NCBI GenBank assembly: GCA_964533375.1 | Contig: CAZHLW010000003.1 | Coordinates: 1 to 64,000 of the forward strand | Length of the DNA: 64,000 bases | From: CALREJ01 sp964533375 | Lineage (GTDB): Bacteria; Patescibacteriota; Gracilibacteria; Peribacterales; Peribacteraceae | Direction of reading: 5' to 3' | Shown here: in pieces, positions 40,115 to 48,706 of the stretch | How positions within the stretch are numbered: position 1 is the first letter of the stretch | How the letters are laid out: each line of letters starts with the position of its first letter | The notes under the pieces: generated by a model | Databases searched by the model: none | What the model was told of the DNA's origin: nothing | Seen by the model: only the letters and a program-made list of their open reading frames with translations | Position numbers and translations under genes: made by a program

Positions 40115-41235
40115 AGAGCCCGCGCGCCCGGTGCATTGCGTTCTACCTGCCGGCGTTTTATCCCTTCCCGGAAAATGATACGTGGTGGGGAAAAGGATTC
40201 ACCGAGTGGTGGCTTGTGCGTGAAAGACAGCCGCTTTTTAAGACTCACCAACAACCGCGTGTGCCGGATGAAAACCTCGGGTACTACAACACGCTGGATG
40301 CAGATACGCGCAGGAAGCAGGCACAGATGGCAAAAGACTGTGGCATAGAAGCATTCTGCTACTGGCACATGTGGTTTGGGCACGGCAAACAATTGCTCCA
40401 CGAAACTGTAAAAGAAGTGATGCAATCCGGTGAGCCGCACATGCCGTTTTGTCTGGCGTGGGCGAATCAGACCTGGACACGCAGGTGGGCCAGAACGGGA
40501 ACAATCAGTAAAACGCTGATGGAACAAACCTATCCTGGCGATGATGATATTCGTGCGCACTTTGCAACCGTCCTCCCGATGTTTCAGGACCCGCGTTACC
40601 TTCGCATGCATAATCAGCCGCTCTTTATTCTGTATAAACCGTTTGCGGTACCGGATCTGGAAAGATTCATAGCACTCTGGAACACACTCGCACGCGATGC
40701 AGGAATACCTGGCATTTTCTTTTTGGGAATGATTGCACCGCATGAAAAATCGCCGACAGTTCTGGGACTCCACGGTTTCATTCGCCATCAGCCTGCCACG
40801 GATTTGATGCGCTACGGACAATCCGTGATGAAAAAAACACTGCGAGGAAATGTCATGCCGCTCCTGCGCTTCCTTCGCGGTGCCCTGCGCCGCCCGCAGG
40901 TGTTTGATCACGGCACTATCGTACAGTCGGCGATGACAGCAACACTGGAACAGAATGAATATCTGCAAGTCCTAACCAACTGGGACGACACGCCGCGACA
41001 GGGGAAAAACGGCACAATCTTTCAGGGAAGTACGCCGGACCATTTGCAATCGGTGATGCTGCACGCAGTCAAAGAATTGCAGTCACGCCCGCAGGAAGAA
41101 CGCCTGCTCTTCCTGAAATCCTGGAACGAGTGGGGCGAGGGAAATTACATCGAACCCGACACGCAGACAAAAAACGGCTATCTGGATGCCGTACGCGCAG
41201 TGTTACGCGGTGATGATACGTCTACTTCTTCCTGA
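40111..41235 (+). CDS. WbsX-family glycosyltransferase
   Basis: 374 residues. It matches the WbsX family of polysaccharide loci: AFYLPAFYPFPENDTWWGKGFTEW (in part), GYYNTLDADTRRKQAQMAKD, GIEAFCYWHMWFGHGKQLLH, FCLAWANQTWTRRW, YPGDDDIRAHFATVLPMFQD, QPLFILYKPF and the late KSWNEWGEGNYIEPD. The family is annotated as glycosyltransferase or glycoside-hydrolase-like; the precise reaction is not certain. Last gene of the plus-strand run; its end overlaps the convergent membrane protein by 14 bases. Confidence 0.85.
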   Translation: MKSPRARCIAFYLPAFYPFPENDTWWGKGFTEWWLVRERQPLFKTHQQPRVPDENLGYYNTLDADTRRKQAQMAKDCGIEAFCYWHMWFGHGKQLLHETVKEVMQSGEPHMPFCLAWANQTWTRRWARTGTISKTLMEQTYPGDDDIRAHFATVLPMFQDPRYLRMHNQPLFILYKPFAVPDLERFIALWNTLARDAGIPGIFFLGMIAPHEKSPTVLGLHGFIRHQPATDLMRYGQSVMKKTLRGNVMPLLRFLRGALRRPQVFDHGTIVQSAMTATLEQNEYLQVLTNWDDTPRQGKNGTIFQGSTPDHLQSVMLHAVKELQSRPQEERLLFLKSWNEWGEGNYIEPDTQTKNGYLDAVRAVLRGDDTSTSS

Positions 41236-41545
41236 GGTTTTGGATCTTGAGAACAATCCACCGAAGGACGCACACCACAATGTACATCCACAATCCCGAA
41301 AAGAGCAGCCCGATAATTCCTACAAGCCCGCTTTCCAGAAGACCATACAGCAAACGAAAGGCGATGATGGTCGGCCACACGGCCACAATCATGAACATCT
41401 GTAACCACACCGGCGTCTGGCATCCCATGCTGCCATCAAGGGCGCAGACCAGCGTGAAATAGAGCACAACTGCGGCAAGGAGTGTGAGGAGGAGAGTGGT
41501 GCCGATGGTCCAGGGGGTGGGACGGAAGAAGGTGCGGAAGAACAT
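41222..41545 (-). CDS. Small membrane protein
   Basis: 107 residues, not recognised. About three membrane segments (TIGTTLLLTLLAAVVLYFTL, WLQMFMIVAVWPTIIAFRLL, GLVGIIGLLFSGLWMYIVVC). Cys residues sit in the first external loop (CALDGSMGCQ). The start at 41545 is chosen because TACAAT ends six bases upstream (41552-41557); the longer frame to 41641 would run through a terminator hairpin. Confidence 0.7.
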   Translation of the reverse strand: MFFRTFFRPTPWTIGTTLLLTLLAAVVLYFTLVCALDGSMGCQTPVWLQMFMIVAVWPTIIAFRLLYGLLESGLVGIIGLLFSGLWMYIVVCVLRWIVLKIQNLRKK

Positions 41546-41582
41546 AAGGAGATTGTAAGGAAAATGCGACCATATACAAAAT

Positions 41583-41624
41583 GCCACCGGACTCTCAATG
41601 AAGAGAGTCACGGTGGCGGTTTTT
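41583..41624. terminator. Strong terminator-like hairpin
   Basis: A 14-base-pair stem with one bulged A (GCCACCGGACTCTC with GAGAGTC-A-CGGTGGC), loop AATGAA, then GGTTTTTGG on the plus strand and ATTTTGTAT on the minus strand. It lies just after the 57-residue minus-strand gene and before the promoter of the small membrane protein. Confidence 0.8.
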
Positions 41625-41733
41625 GGTGATCTTCTGATCACATCACTGGTTTACGCAATAAGTCGAGACGCTTCGGTTGTTTAAAATGATACACCAGAAT
41701 GGTGATCAAACCGTTTGCGCCTTCTTGTCGCTG

Positions 41734-41907
41734 CTAGTCACCGTTCGGGGCGAACCCAGCAGCACCCAGGCCGGCGGTCGTGCCGTCTTCAGCTCGATTG
41801 GCTTCATTGCCAGCCTTCGTTGGCGGACCGGCGAGAGCGCCACCGTTGAAACCATTGGGGCCATTACCGTTCGTGTCGTTCGTCGCGTCGTTCTTTCGGA
41901 CATTCAT
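41734..41907 (-). CDS. 57-residue Asn/Gly-rich small protein
   Basis: Starts MNVRKNDATNDTNGNGPNGF and ends GLGAAGFAPNGD. Rich in Asn, Gly, Ala, Thr; no Cys and no membrane segment. GGGAG lies about ten bases before the ATG. A strong terminator follows 110 bases after the stop, and a hairpin-rich stretch precedes it. Not recognised; the ordered composition and the transcription signals make it a credible gene, but coding status is not proved. The overlapping minus-strand frame starting at 41903 has no such support. Confidence 0.5.
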   Translation of the reverse strand: MNVRKNDATNDTNGNGPNGFNGGALAGPPTKAGNEANRAEDGTTAGLGAAGFAPNGD

Positions 41908-41944
41908 GATTGAAAAACTCCCAAACCAAAAAGATGTGAACCGT

Positions 41945-42171
41945 GCACCCCCGTCCGTAAAATGGACAAAAAGGGTGCGTTACCGCGTTTGTACGACTTT
42001 TCGCGTTGCAACAAATTGCTTGCGGCCGCTAAGCGTTTGCATACAACAAGTCGTAGCATCCTATGCACCAGGCAGATACGCAGGATGCTACGACAGATTG
42101 TAAGCAAAAAAGAAGAATCATTACGTAAACCGATGCTTCCAAAAGATCACCAAGTGCATCCTTGCGGATGC
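41945..42171. other. Hairpin-rich non-coding segment, possible structured RNA or leader
   Basis: Four nested or alternative stems are visible. GCACCC/GGGTGC encloses GTCC/GGAC (41945-41978). A near-palindrome surrounds GCGGCCGC (42017-42034). A perfect 13-base stem GTCGTAGCATCCT/AGGATGCTACGAC joins 42050-42062 and 42082-42094, extended by TTTGC-TACAA on both sides. GCATCC/GGATGC closes on TTGC (42156-42171). AAGTCGTA at 42048-42055 can instead pair with TACGACTT at 41992-41999. No known RNA family was recognised. The wider spacer 41908-42392 has no convincing gene. Confidence 0.5.
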
Positions 42172-42392
42172 TTGGGGAGATTCTAGAACGACTGAAGAGG
42201 GAGTCAACAGATCCTGACATGCACCTATTCCAGCTCTTTGATGTCTTAAAACGGCAAAGAAAAGCCATGAATATGCTGTACCGCTACAGAAGAATAGTAT
42301 TTATTGAATATATTTTTTATACAGCAAGCAGAAGAAAGCGTAAGAGGGACAGACGCTATGCGTCACAGTTTTATCATTCCCCCACTCTTCCT

Positions 42393-42806
42393 ATGAAAAC
42401 CCGTACAGCTCTTACTATCGGCGTTATCGGCACGGCAGGTGCTGCGGCTACGTATTTGTATAACCGCCCGAAATTGCGGAAGGAAATGATGAAGGCGGAT
42501 TCCGCGCAGGAAGCGGCAGCGCTCTTTACAGAGCAGATTGAAAAAGATGCAGCGGATGTTGCAAAAAGTATGAAGAAGAAAGCCATGCACAACTGGCTGA
42601 TGGATGAACTGCGCAGCAGCGGCAAGGCTATCAAGAAGCGCATCACAAAGGTGAAGTCCCATGCAAAGGCAGACGTGAAAGCGGTGAAGCGCGAAGGCAA
42701 AGCAATGCTCAGCGAGATGAAACAGGAGAAGGCGCATGTGGAGCGCAAACTTCGCGAGACTGCAAAGAAGTCCGCAGAGGCGGTTGCGGAGAAGGCAACA
42801 GCGTAA
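42393..42806 (+). CDS. YtxH-like helical protein
   Basis: 137 residues. The N-terminal hydrophobic segment (ALTIGVIGTAGAAATYLY) is followed by a long Lys/Ala/Glu-rich helix (AAALFTEQIEKDAADVAKSM, VKSHAKADVKAVKREGKAML, KLRETAKKSAEAVAEKATA), like YtxH/general-stress proteins of other bacteria, whose function is unclear. The start at 42393 is chosen at MKTRTALTIGV; the same frame is open back to 42162 but the extra residues overlap the hairpin segment and are unlike the family. Convergent with the C-X9-C repeat protein across a hairpin. Confidence 0.7.
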   Translation: MKTRTALTIGVIGTAGAAATYLYNRPKLRKEMMKADSAQEAAALFTEQIEKDAADVAKSMKKKAMHNWLMDELRSSGKAIKKRITKVKSHAKADVKAVKREGKAMLSEMKQEKAHVERKLRETAKKSAEAVAEKATA

Positions 42807-42821
42807 TCCCCTGCTGTGAAA

Positions 42822-42860
42822 GACCCGGAGGCGCCGTATCGGTCAGCCCCCGGGCTTTTT
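42822..42860. terminator. Terminator between convergent genes
   Basis: CCCGG-AGGC pairs with GCC-CCGGG, then CTTTTT on the plus strand; TCTTT on the minus strand. It lies 16 bases from either stop. Confidence 0.65.
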
Positions 42861-42875
42861 AAATACTAAGAAATA

Positions 42876-44138
42876 TTAATCGCAGATGTAGCGGTTGTTT
42901 GAGTCGTAGTAACAATCGTCGTCGTCATTGTAGTCGTCGTCACAGCGGTAGCGGCCATTGTTGTCGTAGTAGCAGTAGTAGTCGTTGTAGTTGTCATCAT
43001 CGCACTGGTAGCGGCCGCGGTTGTCGTAGTAACAATTGCTGTCCTGGTAGCGGTCATCGCCGCTGCAGCGGTAACGGCCGTTGGTGTCGTAGTAGCAGCC
43101 GCTGGAGTTATCCGCAGTGCCACAGACACGGCGTCCGTCGGAGTCGTAGACACAGTCTCCGTCGTCATCGTCATAACGATCGTCGCAGCGGTAGCGGTTA
43201 TTGGAATCGTAATAACAATCCTCATCGTCATTGTCATCACAGATATAACGTCCGCTGTTGTTGTAATAACAATCGTTGTCATTGTCGCAGCGATAGCGGT
43301 TATTGCTGTCGTAATAGCAGTCATTATCGTCATCATCATCACACACATACCGACCGTTGCTGTTGTAGTAACAATCGTCATCGGTGTTGTCGCAGTGGTA
43401 GCGGCCGCGGTTATCGTAGTAACAGGTGTCGTTGTTCTGGTAGTAGGTGTCGTAGTTATAATCCTCGTAGTCGTCGCAGTAGTAGTTGTTGCGGAGATCG
43501 TAGTAGCAGTGGCGGTTGCTGCCGCCGTTCACGATATCGTCGTAGGACTGGGAGGAACGGCTGCGGTCATTGGCATCCAGGCGGTAGACAATGTCTGCCA
43601 GTTCGCCGCGGGTGACTGCATCGTCGACATCGTTAATGCTTGTCGGGATGGCATTGCGGTCAGCAAGGGCGCGGACGTAGGTATCGGACCAGCGGCCGGT
43701 GCTGGTGTAGCGGGCGTCCAGGTCGAAGGCCATGGCAAGAACCTTGGCTACTTCTTCAAAGGTAACCTCGCGGTCGGGACCGAAGCTGCGGCTGCCGTAG
43801 CCGGTCATGTATCCCCTGTCGTACACGTACTCGATGTACGGTGCGTACCAGGCGTTTTCGTCGGTGTCATAGAAAGGAAGGGAGACAGAGTCATATCTGC
43901 TGACACGTCCGTTCTCGATCAGCGTGACGACTTTTGCGAATTCCGCGCGGTTCAGGTGGTTCCGCTCTCCGAATGATCCGTTGTCGTATCCGGTCATGAA
44001 TCCCTCGTCCTGTACGTAGTCGATAGGGTCGTTATTCCGGTAGTTGGCCGATGTATAGGTCTTTGCAACGGCAGGAGTCGACGATGCGACAACCGCGACG
44101 GTCACAACTGCGCTGATGAGAGAACGGGAGGTGAACAT
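42876..44138 (-). CDS. Secreted SLH-type protein with eleven C-X9-C repeats
   Basis: 420 residues. A signal peptide (MFTSRSLISAVVTVAVVASS, cleavage near AVA-KT) is followed by three SLH-like repeats at about 35-195 (NHLNRAEFAKVVTLIE, FYDTDENAWYAPYIEYVYDR, REVTFEEVAKVLAMAF). From about residue 212 come eleven copies of a unit with C-Y-Y-D-x-x-x-R-Y-x-C-D: for example CYYDNRGRYHC, CYYNSNGRYVC, CYYDSNNRYRC. All eleven keep exactly nine residues between the Cys. Asp/Asn-rich linkers separate the units. Surface location is inferred from the signal peptide and SLH repeats. The secreted DsbA-like gene lies just upstream on the same strand. Confidence 0.88.
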   Translation of the reverse strand: MFTSRSLISAVVTVAVVASSTPAVAKTYTSANYRNNDPIDYVQDEGFMTGYDNGSFGERNHLNRAEFAKVVTLIENGRVSRYDSVSLPFYDTDENAWYAPYIEYVYDRGYMTGYGSRSFGPDREVTFEEVAKVLAMAFDLDARYTSTGRWSDTYVRALADRNAIPTSINDVDDAVTRGELADIVYRLDANDRSRSSQSYDDIVNGGSNRHCYYDLRNNYYCDDYEDYNYDTYYQNNDTCYYDNRGRYHCDNTDDDCYYNSNGRYVCDDDDDNDCYYDSNNRYRCDNDNDCYYNNSGRYICDDNDDEDCYYDSNNRYRCDDRYDDDDGDCVYDSDGRRVCGTADNSSGCYYDTNGRYRCSGDDRYQDSNCYYDNRGRYQCDDDNYNDYYCYYDNNGRYRCDDDYNDDDDCYYDSNNRYICD

Positions 44139-44223
44139 AGGAATGGAGGTAATGAAGTACCCTATACTGCCAGAAAAGGCGGATCTTGGGAACCCGCCTT
44201 CGAGAAACAGTCCTTTTAGGCGG

Positions 44224-44991
44224 TTATTTGAGGAGATTATCAAAAACCTTCTTGAAAGACGCGAAGTCCTGCGCACCCTGAATCAGGGCTGTTTTGCCAT
44301 CCGGTCCAAGCACCCAGAAAGACGGCACACCACCGACTCCCCCGTCACTTGCGGCCTTCATATCCTCTTCAATCTGCGGGATAGTGGCCCCGGTATCAAT
44401 GCAGTAGTACATCGCTTCGGTGTCGATGCCGTTCAGCGACTGGAAAGCGGCATAGACATCGTCCGCAGTCAGCTCGTCACCGTCTTTGGTGGCAGCGAAG
44501 AATTTCTTCTGAAGCTGGAGTGCGTAGCCTTCCGACTGCTCTCTGCTGCATTCAATAGCCTGAGCTGCAACGGATGCTGCTGCATGGAAACTTAAGGGCA
44601 AGTTGCGGAACACGAAGCGAACTTTGCCGGGTGTAATGTAACGCTTCTGGATAGTGGGCAGTGTTTTCAAAGCAAACTGCGTGCAGAACGGACACGCATA
44701 GTCGATAAATTCCACAACAGTGATGGGCGCGTCAGCATCACCAAGTGTGTAGCCGTTTGCAGGAAGAGCAGGCGTGTAGTCCCCTACTTTCTGATACGGC
44801 GTATTAATAGTCGCTTTTGGCGTCGTGGAGCCATTTGTACGAGTCGTAGCCTGCGTCTGGCGGCCTTCACGATGGGTGTTTACCAGAGTGCGGCGGGACA
44901 CACGCTCTGTGCCCTTGATGGTGTAGGCAGAAGCGAGAGCGGGCTGGAGTGCAAATGTCAGAGTCAGTGCGGAGAGAAAGAGTTTGTGCAT
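44224..44991 (-). CDS. Secreted DsbA-like thiol oxidoreductase
   Basis: 255 residues. A signal peptide (MHKLFLSALTLTFALQPALA) precedes a thioredoxin-like DsbA fold: PITVVEFIDYACPFCTQFAL with the CPFC active site, VRFVFRNLPLSFHAAASVAA, IECSREQSEGYALQLQKKFF, helical insertion, VGGVPSFWVLGPDGKTALIQ with the cis-Pro, and KKVFDNLLK. Probably oxidises or isomerises disulfides of exported proteins. It lies 85 bases upstream of the C-X9-C repeat protein, probably in one transcript. A DsbB- or VKOR-type partner is not in the window. Confidence 0.92.
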   Translation of the reverse strand: MHKLFLSALTLTFALQPALASAYTIKGTERVSRRTLVNTHREGRQTQATTRTNGSTTPKATINTPYQKVGDYTPALPANGYTLGDADAPITVVEFIDYACPFCTQFALKTLPTIQKRYITPGKVRFVFRNLPLSFHAAASVAAQAIECSREQSEGYALQLQKKFFAATKDGDELTADDVYAAFQSLNGIDTEAMYYCIDTGATIPQIEEDMKAASDGGVGGVPSFWVLGPDGKTALIQGAQDFASFKKVFDNLLK

Positions 44992-45045
44992 AGATAATAA
45001 GGGGTAGGTCTTGATGGTAGAGGGAGCGGAAGCTGGGAGCAAGAA

Positions 45046-45184
45046 TTGCCTCACCCCCGACCCCTCTCCATACCCCAACCGCACGCCGCTGGAGAGGGGA
45101 GCAGTTTTTCATTCTATAAAGAAAGCCAGTTCCCCTCTCCCGTTGGAATCCAGGCGGCAGGGAGAGGGGCTAGGGGTGAGGCAG
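45046..45184. repeat. Paired inverted CCTCACCCC/CCCCTCTCC repeat units
   Basis: TTGCCTCACCCCCGACCCCT (from 45046) matches the reverse complement of GGGAGAGGGGCTAGGGGTGA (from 45160). Each unit has its own CCCCTCTCC...GGAGAGGGG hairpin. The same unit occurs at 11701-11759. Confidence 0.85.
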
Positions 45185-45193
45185 AAACCTAGC

Positions 45194-45222
45194 TTCAAAC
45201 GCCAACTCTTTTTCCCTATACT
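45194..45222 (+). promoter_or_regulatory. Promoter of lysS, leaderless
   Basis: TTCAAA (45194-45199), a 17-base spacer, TATACT (45217-45222), then six bases to the ATG at 45229. Confidence 0.65.
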
Positions 45223-45228
45223 CCGCCC

Positions 45229-47361
45229 ATGGATTCCTTCCGACAGAAAAAGGCCGACGCAATCCGCGCAAAGGGCGGGCAGCCGTATGCTGCAAAATTT
45301 AACCGGACGCATACATTGAGCGAAGGGCGTGATGCCGCAGAGGATACGGCGATGACCGTCTGTGGCCGTGTCATGCTGATGCGCGATATGGGAAAGATGG
45401 CGTTTCTCACGCTTCAGGACCATACCGGGCGCTTGCAGCTGGTCTTCAAAGCGGATGATCTCGGCGCGGATATATATAAGGAAGCAATGAACCTGATCGA
45501 CCTGGGCGATATTGTGGGTGTGAGCGGCAAGCGCTTTGCCACACAGAAAGGCGAACCGAGTGTGATGGTGGAAAACTGGCAGATGCTGAGCAAGGCTCTC
45601 CGCCAGCCGCCGGAAAAGTGGCACGGCATTGCCGATCAGGAAACTGCCTGGCGTCAGCGGTATCTGGACATGACCAGTAATCGTGAGACGTTTGACCGGT
45701 TCCAGTTTAGGTCGAACTTTATCCAGCGCCTTCGTAAGTTTTACTGGGACGAAGGATTTACCGAAGTCGAAACACCGGTGCTGGTGAATGCTGCGTCCGG
45801 CGCACTGGCGACTCCGTTTCAGACGCACCACATGGCCTACGACAGCGATATGTTCCTGCGTATTGCCCCGGAAACCTTTCTGAAGGAATGTCTGGTGGGA
45901 GGGTTCGATAAGGTGTTTGAATTGGGGCGGGTGTTCCGCAATGAAGGGCTGGACCCAAGTCACCTGCAGGACTTCACGATGGTCGAGCACTACGCTTCCT
46001 ACTGGGACTACGTCGCAAACATGGATTTTGCGGAGAAGATGATTCCGACTATTTTGATGGATCTGCTCGGGACGACAAAAGTGAAGATTCCGGACCGCGA
46101 TGGCAATCTGGTGGAAGTCGACTTCAAGGCCGGCTGGCCACGCCTGAGTATCCGGGATGTCATCAAGCAATCCTGCGGGATTGATTTCGAAGAGCACAAT
46201 TCAGCTTCAGCCCTGAGGGAAGCCATAAAGTCGAAGGGCATCAAGCTGGATGTGAATGTGGAAGCTCTTGGTCGCGGCAACCTGATTGATCAGCTCTACA
46301 AGAAAGTCAGCCGCCCGTCCCTCATCCAGCCGACCTTCATCATGAAGCATCCGCTGGATTTGTCTCCGCTTGCCCGCAGAAACGACGAAAACCCGAACAT
46401 CACCGACCGCTTCCAGCTGGTTGTGGGTGGATGGGAAATCATCAACGCCTACAGCGAACTGGTTGATCCAGTCGATCAGGCCCAGCGCTTTGAGGAGCAG
46501 GCAAAGGCAAATGCCGGTGGTGATAGCGATGCGCACAGAAAAGATGATGAGTATGTAACAGCTCTCGAATACGGATGTCCTCCGTGTTCCGGCTTTGGCA
46601 TGGGAATCGACCGCATTGTGGCACTTCTCACACAGCAGACCAATTTGCGCGATGTGGTTCTTTTCCCGTTGATGAAACCCGATGTAAGTGATCAGCGATC
46701 AGAGATCAGGGATCAGGATACAAAAAAGAAAAATTCCACCCCCGATTACCGATTACCGATTACCGATCACCCGTTGTTATTACAACATGCAGAATACGGC
46801 CACCTTCTGGAAGGCGCCCACGGGCTCATCGAAGCACACGCCGATATGACCAAGGCCCACCTGATTGCAACGGGTGCTGCTATGGAAGCGCTCGCAAAAA
46901 AGTTTGGTGGCGATCCACAGACCTGGAAAGTGGCAGGCATGCTCCATGATTTGGACTGGGATCAGTTGAACAAAGATTTTGCACAACACTGTGGTGACAC
47001 ATTGGAACACCTCCTCTCGACTATCAAAGCTCCGCAAGAATTACTGGCAGACATCCGTGCTCACTACGCAGATAAATATGGTGAGGACTATCCGCTCGAT
47101 ACCATGCTCCGCAAATGTTTGTACTGTGTGGATGAACTGACAGGCTTCATTATTGCGGTCACAAAGGTTCGCCCCAGCAAACAGATAGCCGATGTGGAAG
47201 TGAGCAGCGTAAAAAAGAAACTGAAAGACAAGGCGTTTGCGGCTCAGGTTAGCCGTGAACAGATCAGCAGCTGCGAGAGGATCATTCCTATGCCGCTGGA
47301 TGAATTCATTGCAATAACATTGGATGCTATGAAGAATGTTGCAGCTGAATTAGGTCTTTAA
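45229..47361 (+). CDS. lysS: Lysyl-tRNA synthetase (class II) fused to an HD-domain protein
   Basis: 710 residues; usual LysRS is about 500. Residues 40-140 are the OB anticodon-binding domain (GRVMLMRDMGKMAFLTLQDH). Residues 155-485 are the catalytic core, with motif 2 (ELGRVFRNEGLDPSHLQDF), GGWEIINAYSEL and motif 3 (GFGMGIDRIVALLTQ). After PLMKPD comes a linker of about 30 residues (DQRSEIRDQDTKKK and following). Residues 530-710 are an HD-superfamily domain (WKVAGMLHDLDWD with the HD pair, HYADKYG, YCVDELTGFIIAV). The linker is encoded by GATCAGAGATCAG and GATTACC repeats, which suggests two neighbouring genes were joined through a repeat spacer. Confidence 0.95.
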   Translation: MDSFRQKKADAIRAKGGQPYAAKFNRTHTLSEGRDAAEDTAMTVCGRVMLMRDMGKMAFLTLQDHTGRLQLVFKADDLGADIYKEAMNLIDLGDIVGVSGKRFATQKGEPSVMVENWQMLSKALRQPPEKWHGIADQETAWRQRYLDMTSNRETFDRFQFRSNFIQRLRKFYWDEGFTEVETPVLVNAASGALATPFQTHHMAYDSDMFLRIAPETFLKECLVGGFDKVFELGRVFRNEGLDPSHLQDFTMVEHYASYWDYVANMDFAEKMIPTILMDLLGTTKVKIPDRDGNLVEVDFKAGWPRLSIRDVIKQSCGIDFEEHNSASALREAIKSKGIKLDVNVEALGRGNLIDQLYKKVSRPSLIQPTFIMKHPLDLSPLARRNDENPNITDRFQLVVGGWEIINAYSELVDPVDQAQRFEEQAKANAGGDSDAHRKDDEYVTALEYGCPPCSGFGMGIDRIVALLTQQTNLRDVVLFPLMKPDVSDQRSEIRDQDTKKKNSTPDYRLPITDHPLLLQHAEYGHLLEGAHGLIEAHADMTKAHLIATGAAMEALAKKFGGDPQTWKVAGMLHDLDWDQLNKDFAQHCGDTLEHLLSTIKAPQELLADIRAHYADKYGEDYPLDTMLRKCLYCVDELTGFIIAVTKVRPSKQIADVEVSSVKKKLKDKAFAAQVSREQISSCERIIPMPLDEFIAITLDAMKNVAAELGL
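46688..46772. repeat. GATCAGAGATCAG and GATTACC tandem repeats in the lysS linker
   Basis: Bases 46688-46719 carry GATCAGCGATCAGAGATCAG-type units, as at 30972-31001; 46743-46772 carry GATTACC repeated four times. Both are in frame within lysS. Confidence 0.8.
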
Positions 47362-47446
47362 TGCGACTTGCCCGCCGTAGCCCAAAGGGCAAAGTCGGGT
47401 GAAAGGGGTGGCACAGGAACTCGGCCTCTGATATCACTGGCCTGTG

Positions 47447-48706
47447 ATGCATTTTCTCGCACGCAGGCACCGCTCACAAACGTATCAGCGTTTTATAGAA
47501 AGAATAAAACGTCTGCTGGGACCGGGGCTTTTTTACACGATCAAGAACGGACCACGGCAGGCATTTGCGATGATGTACCGCCGGAAGCGTCAAAAGATCC
47601 GCCGGAAGGCGACGGGAAATGCGGACTTCATTCTGGTGATTGATCAACAGGTGCCTTCTGCTGACCGCAGCTCCGGGGAATGCAGAATGGATGCACTGTT
47701 GAGACTTTTGGCGGAAACAGGAAAGGACGTGTTTTTTCTTGGCGAAGATACGGCGCGGAAACCCGCCGAGGATTCACTCCGTGCGGCAGGTATCCACGTA
47801 CTTCATGAATCCGTAAAAGGGTATCTGAAACATGCAGGGAAACTGTATGGAACGGTGATTTTCAGCAGGGCGCACATAGCGGAGCAGTACATGGACGCAG
47901 TTGAACGGTATGCACCGCAGGCAGCCATCGTGTTTGATACGGTCGATCTGCACCATGTGCGCATGAAGCGCGCAGCGGAGGTGAAAAAAAGCGATGCGCT
48001 CCTGCAAGATGCGCGGAAGATGGAGAAAATTGAGTTGTCTCTTGCAGCGCGTGCGGATTGCACTCTTGTCGTGAGTGAGGCGGAGAAGCGGTATCTGCAG
48101 GAACGTCTGGCGGATGCGCATATTTGTGTTCTCTCGAATATCAGCAGTGATCCGGTCAGACCGCATATGGCGCCGGAGCGCAGGCACATGCTCTTTGTGG
48201 GAAATTTTTATCATGACCCGAACGAGGATGGTATCCGCTGGTTTGTGACTGATGTGTTGCCGCTTATCTGCAAACAACTACCGGATGCAGTATTGGATAT
48301 TGTGGGATACGGCAGTGATGTGTTTGTGAAAGACCTGGCTGGCGATGGAATAAGAGTGCATGGACATCAGCCCTTCCTGAAGCCATTTTTTGAGAGTGCA
48401 CGCGTTTCGGTCGCACCGCTGCGGTACGGTGCCGGCGTGAAAGGAAAAATATCGATGTCCATGAGCGAAGGCGTTCCGTGTGTCACAACATCTACAGGTG
48501 CGGAGGGCATGGATTTAAAAAATAATGAGACAGTGCTGATTGCAGATACGCCGGAAGCCTTTGCGGCAGCCGTACTCCGTTTGTATTCCGACGATACACT
48601 GTGGATAAAGATTGCGACTTTTGCCCAGCAGCAAGGGCTGCATCTTTTTTCCAAAGAAAAAGCGCGCCATGCGGTGGAAGAGATGTTTGCTATGATCCGC
48701 TCATGA
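47447..48706 (+). CDS. GT4-type glycosyltransferase
   Basis: 419 residues. A basic N-terminal extension of about 60 residues precedes a GT-B fold. The C-terminal half shows RRHMLFVGNFYHDPNEDGIR, LPDAVLDIVGYGSD, VHGHQPFLKPFFESARVSVA, PLRYGAGVKGKISMSMSEGV and PCVTTSTGAEGMDLKNNETV, the donor-binding region of Glyco_trans_1-type proteins. The sugar is unknown. A GTG at 47444 precedes the ATG at 47447; ATG is taken. It begins a plus-strand run of four overlapping genes. About 85 bases separate it from lysS. Confidence 0.9.
   Translation: MHFLARRHRSQTYQRFIERIKRLLGPGLFYTIKNGPRQAFAMMYRRKRQKIRRKATGNADFILVIDQQVPSADRSSGECRMDALLRLLAETGKDVFFLGEDTARKPAEDSLRAAGIHVLHESVKGYLKHAGKLYGTVIFSRAHIAEQYMDAVERYAPQAAIVFDTVDLHHVRMKRAAEVKKSDALLQDARKMEKIELSLAARADCTLVVSEAEKRYLQERLADAHICVLSNISSDPVRPHMAPERRHMLFVGNFYHDPNEDGIRWFVTDVLPLICKQLPDAVLDIVGYGSDVFVKDLAGDGIRVHGHQPFLKPFFESARVSVAPLRYGAGVKGKISMSMSEGVPCVTTSTGAEGMDLKNNETVLIADTPEAFAAAVLRLYSDDTLWIKIATFAQQQGLHLFSKEKARHAVEEMFAMIRS

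Noticed and set aside
42162..42392. N-terminal extension of the YtxH-like gene
   Set aside because: The frame is open, but it overlaps a hairpin and an AT-rich stretch, and the family starts at the hydrophobic segment after 42393.
42900..43520. Regular repeats resembling a CRISPR array
   Set aside because: The repeats are in frame, encode the C-X9-C units and vary at synonymous positions; there are no constant repeats with unique spacers and no cas genes.
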